DNA from: CAZJYI01 sp964550025
GTDB taxonomy: Bacteria; Verrucomicrobiota; Kiritimatiellia; UBA8416; CAYOBW01
Length of the DNA stretch: 8,167 nt
NCBI GenBank assembly: GCA_964550025.1
Contig: CAZJYI010000303.1
Location: 1 to 8,167 of the forward strand
Direction: 5' to 3'
In this document: piece by piece, positions 5,667 to 8,167 of the stretch
Layout of the letters: every line of letters begins with the position of its first letter
Position numbering within the stretch: position 1 is the first letter of the stretch
Notes under the pieces: model-generated
Seen by the model: only the letters and a program-made list of their open reading frames with translations
Database searches by the model: none
Told to the model about the DNA's origin: nothing
Made by a program: the position numbers and the translations under genes

Positions 5667-8167
5667 GAGAGCGTTTTGTGTTTGCTGTTGTGTTATGTGC
5701 GATCGCTGCTTCCGCGTGTGCTGGTTCTGTGAAGGACCTTGTTTCCGCGTCGGGCATCAAGGGCGGTGTGGTCGTGCACATCGGGTGCGACCGGGGGGAG
5801 GACACGGTCGAGCTGTACTCGGGTGACGAGTGGCTTGTATACGGGTTGGATACAAACGCCGCGGCCGTGGCGCAGGCGAAACGGCACATCGCGTCGAAAG
5901 GGATCTACGGGGCGGTCTCCGCGGAAGTGTATGACGGCGAGAACCTGCCGTTCGGCGATAATATAGCCAATCTCGTGTTCGTGTCGCGAGTCGCGAGTCG
6001 CGAGTCGCGTGAGGAGTTGCTCCGTGTGCTTGTTCCCGGCGGCGTCCTGGTCGCCGCAGACCGCACGAAGACGGCCAAGCCCTGGCCGGCGGACATCGAC
6101 GAATGGACACACTACCTATACGACGCGTCGAACAACGCGGTGAGCCAGGGCAAACGGGGCCTCAGGCCCAACCGTGTCCAGTGGTTTGCGGGGCCGGAGC
6201 ATTCGCGTGACCACGATGCGCTGGCCAGCATGAGCGCCATGACGAGCAGCGACGGGCGTGTCTTCTACATCTATGATGAAGGTCCCGTCTCCGTTATCCA
6301 CCAGCCTGCCGATTGGAAGCTGATTGCCCGTGACGCTTTCAACGGCAAGCTCCTGTGGAAGCGAGATATCAGCGACTGGATGACGCATCTCTACAACTTC
6401 CGCGGCGGACCGGTGCAGTTGGCGCGGCGGCTGGCGTCGGTAGGCAACGATGTATTCGTGACCCTGGGTTTCGAGGCGCCCGTCCGGAAGCTGGAGGCGG
6501 CTACGGGCAAGACATTGATGACCTACCAGGGATCGGAAGCGACCGAGGAGTTGATTGTACACGACGGGATGCTCCTGGTCGTCACGGGCGATCCGGAGTT
6601 CCTGATCGAGAAGTCGGACGGCTGCGTCGGCTTCTGGGAGCTCGCGGAGGACGAAGAGGCGACGGTCCCGAAGCAGATCACTGCTTATGACGCCGTCACC
6701 GGGAAAGAGAAGTGGAAGCTGGATGCCGAAGAGCTGAAGGGGCTTGTTCCGTTGTCGCTCTGCGCGCGGGGCAAGAAGGTCTTCTATCTGGACAATGCGA
6801 AGCTGCGTTGCGTGGCGGCGGATAGCGGTAAAGAGCTGTGGGCGACTGACTTTGTGACGCAAGGGCTCTTCATCCGCTCGTATACGCCGACGGTCGTCGT
6901 CGATGGCGATGTGATCGTCTGTCTGTACCACGAGAAGATGCAGGCTTTCTCCGTGGAAGACGGTCGCCAACTCTGGGAGCATGGCAGGGGCGCCGTGGGC
7001 TTTGGGTCACCGGGGGATGTGTTCATCAGGGACGGCAAAGCCTGGATCATGGCGATGCACAAGGGAATGAGCCGCAAGCAGCCATCGGTCTTCCCGCCCA
7101 AAAGTGTGATGGCCCTGGATCTGCGTACGGGCGAAGTCAAGAAGACCCTGCCGTTTGTGACCAATCAGCACCATCACCGGTGCTACCGCAACAAGGCGAC
7201 CGCGAACGGCATCATCATCGGCTACAGCGGGATACAGGTGTTCGACTGGGAAGAAGGCACGGTTGACCTGAACCAGTGGGTACGGGGCTTGTGCCAGTAC
7301 GGGTTCATGCCGGCCAACGGCTACACCTACGTCCCGCCGGATCCCTGCCGGTGTTACGGTGACGTGAAGGTCAACGGTTTCTTCGCGCTGTCGGAGGAGA
7401 ACTCGCTGGATGATATTGAGCTCGAACCTGTTCTCGAGAAAGGTCCTGCCTACGGCAACCATGATCTGAAAGCTCAAATCTCAAACCTCAGATCCGGCGA
7501 CTGGCCCACCTACAGAGGTAATACGGCGCGGAGTGGAGGAACGGACGAGGCCCTGCCTGAGAAGTTGAACGTGCGGTGGGATGCGGACATCGGTGAGACT
7601 GTCACCGCGTCAACCGTTGCCGGCGGAAGGGTGTACGTGGCGGACCGTAACGGTTACACGGTCTACTGCCTGAACACCCAGACCGGCAGAGAGCTCTGGC
7701 GTTGCATGACCAGCGGCCCCGTGGATACGCCGCCAACGATCGAAGGCGGGTTGTGTGTGCTCGGGTGCGGTGACGGTTCCGTCTACTGTCTGAAGGCGGA
7801 CGACGGCACCCTGGTCTGGCGGTTCAAGGTATCCGCGGTCGAGAGGAGGATCGGATCCGAAGACCGGCTGGAGTCGCCCTGGCGCATCAGTGGCGCCGTG
7901 CTCGTTCTTGACGGTACGGTTTACTTTTCGGCGGGGAGATCGAGTCATCTCGATGGCGGCATCAAGCTCTTCGGAGTAGACCTGCGGACGGGGGAGCAGA
8001 AGTACTTCACGGAGCTCACGTCGAAGGCAGACAGCACGGCAGGTGCGCTTGCCGATATCCTGTGCGCGCAGGGGGGGCAGATCAACATGCGGGGTGCCGC
8101 TTTCGATGCTGAACTCTCCAAAAGACGCGGCAAGACGTCGGTCAAGGGCATGCTCGACAGCTCATGG
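5663..8167 (+). CDS. Exported methyltransferase-like / PQQ-type beta-propeller fusion protein (3' end outside window)
   Basis: An uninterrupted frame of 835 codons runs from the GTG at 5663 to the window edge. Residues 1-20 are a Sec signal peptide with likely cleavage after ACA (18-20). Residues 31-132 resemble a class I SAM methyltransferase: HIGCDRGED (39-47), YGLDTN (60-65), ENLPF (93-97) and LLRVLVPGGVLV (119-130). EWTHYLYDASNNAV (147-160) then leads into a propeller of PQQ-type repeats with blocks such as TGKEKWKLD and SGKELWATD. A Cys/His-rich stretch follows: HHHRCYR (503-509), RGLCQYG around Cys544, and PCRCY (561-565). A second propeller begins at GDWPTYRGN (about residue 612). The frame ends at LDSSW; from memory of related proteins, roughly 100 residues are probably missing. 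Cofactor binding is unproven, since PQQ-type repeats often only form a scaffold. I recognise the architecture from planctomycete-type genomes without an assigned function. It is the second gene of the sulfatase operon. Confidence 0.92.
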   Translation, partial: MRERFVFAVVLCAIAASACAGSVKDLVSASGIKGGVVVHIGCDRGEDTVELYSGDEWLVYGLDTNAAAVAQAKRHIASKGIYGAVSAEVYDGENLPFGDNIANLVFVSRVASRESREELLRVLVPGGVLVAADRTKTAKPWPADIDEWTHYLYDASNNAVSQGKRGLRPNRVQWFAGPEHSRDHDALASMSAMTSSDGRVFYIYDEGPVSVIHQPADWKLIARDAFNGKLLWKRDISDWMTHLYNFRGGPVQLARRLASVGNDVFVTLGFEAPVRKLEAATGKTLMTYQGSEATEELIVHDGMLLVVTGDPEFLIEKSDGCVGFWELAEDEEATVPKQITAYDAVTGKEKWKLDAEELKGLVPLSLCARGKKVFYLDNAKLRCVAADSGKELWATDFVTQGLFIRSYTPTVVVDGDVIVCLYHEKMQAFSVEDGRQLWEHGRGAVGFGSPGDVFIRDGKAWIMAMHKGMSRKQPSVFPPKSVMALDLRTGEVKKTLPFVTNQHHHRCYRNKATANGIIIGYSGIQVFDWEEGTVDLNQWVRGLCQYGFMPANGYTYVPPDPCRCYGDVKVNGFFALSEENSLDDIELEPVLEKGPAYGNHDLKAQISNLRSGDWPTYRGNTARSGGTDEALPEKLNVRWDADIGETVTASTVAGGRVYVADRNGYTVYCLNTQTGRELWRCMTSGPVDTPPTIEGGLCVLGCGDGSVYCLKADDGTLVWRFKVSAVERRIGSEDRLESPWRISGAVLVLDGTVYFSAGRSSHLDGGIKLFGVDLRTGEQKYFTELTSKADSTAGALADILCAQGGQINMRGAAFDAELSKRRGKTSVKGMLDSSW
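5984..6010 (+). repeat. Heptamer tandem repeat (TCGCGAG, about 4 copies) in the coding sequence
   Basis: Three perfect TCGCGAG units (5984-6004) are followed by a fourth that diverges after five bases. They encode residues 108-116 (SRVASRESR) in the loop between a predicted beta strand (NLVFV) and the helix leading to RVLVPGG of the methyltransferase-like domain. The unit length is not a multiple of three, so gain or loss of one copy would shift the frame. Confidence 0.9.
7466..7493 (+). repeat. Degenerate heptamer tandem repeat (CTCAAAT-like, about 4 copies) in the coding sequence
   Basis: The units are CTGAAAG, CTCAAAT, CTCAAAC and CTCAGAT. They encode residues 602-611 (LKAQISNLRS) in the linker immediately before the second propeller (GDWPTYRGN). 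The tract is visibly more AT-rich than its surroundings. GATCTGA (7463-7469) and TCAGATC (7488-7494) also form an inverted repeat at its edges. Confidence 0.65.

Noticed and set aside
5984..6010. The heptamer array as a CRISPR fragment
   Set aside because: Its units are 7 bp and directly adjacent with no spacers, and the tract lies in frame inside a gene.
6116..6982. A 288-codon open frame on the minus strand, the longest in the right part among closed frames
   Set aside because: It is antisense to the 835-codon methyltransferase/propeller frame, which has clear family motifs throughout.
1..8167. tRNA, rRNA, riboswitch, integrase or transposase genes
   Set aside because: I looked for recognisable conserved cores and motifs on both strands and saw none.

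Overview
The window is a GC-rich bacterial chromosome segment with four protein genes. The family content points to the PVC superphylum (Planctomycetota, Kiritimatiellota, Lentisphaerota or relatives): a membrane-anchored SGNH-TPR protein, a Tat-exported Gfo/Idh/MocA oxidoreductase, a Tat-exported sulfatase, and a large exported protein fusing a methyltransferase-like fold to a PQQ-type beta-propeller. This placement rests on recognising families by eye. No rRNA or other phylogenetic marker is present.

Layout. Positions 1-315 hold no credible gene. They contain a nested palindromic element: a 23-bp perfect inverted repeat around two head-to-head REP-like hairpins, followed by a promoter. Positions 316-2619 (+) encode the SGNH-TPR protein. 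Only 12 bp separate its stop from that of the convergent oxidoreductase gene (2632-3966, -). A divergent intergenic region (3967-4211) carries one promoter in each direction and a 16-bp palindrome. The sulfatase (4212-5666, +) overlaps the start of the methyltransferase/propeller gene (5663 to beyond the window end, +) by 4 bp, so those two form a translationally coupled operon. The last gene has no stop in the window and is the largest coding feature here.

How the genes may work together (inference). The sulfatase, the oxidoreductase and the propeller protein all carry export signals, and the first two are divergently transcribed from one control region. This suggests an extracytoplasmic module for desulfating and modifying or oxidising sulfated glycans. 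The substrate cannot be read from the sequence.

The most unusual signals are: (1) the REP-like doublet, whose stems differ by compensating changes while both loops fit GNRA; (2) a roughly 73-bp promoter-plus-leader module shared by the SGNH-TPR gene and the sulfatase operon, each with TTGAC, a 17-bp spacer and TGCTATGCAGTT; (3) two separate 7-bp tandem repeat tracts inside the methyltransferase/propeller gene, where a one-unit change would shift the frame; (4) that gene's architecture, a SAM-methyltransferase-like domain predicted to sit outside the cytoplasm.
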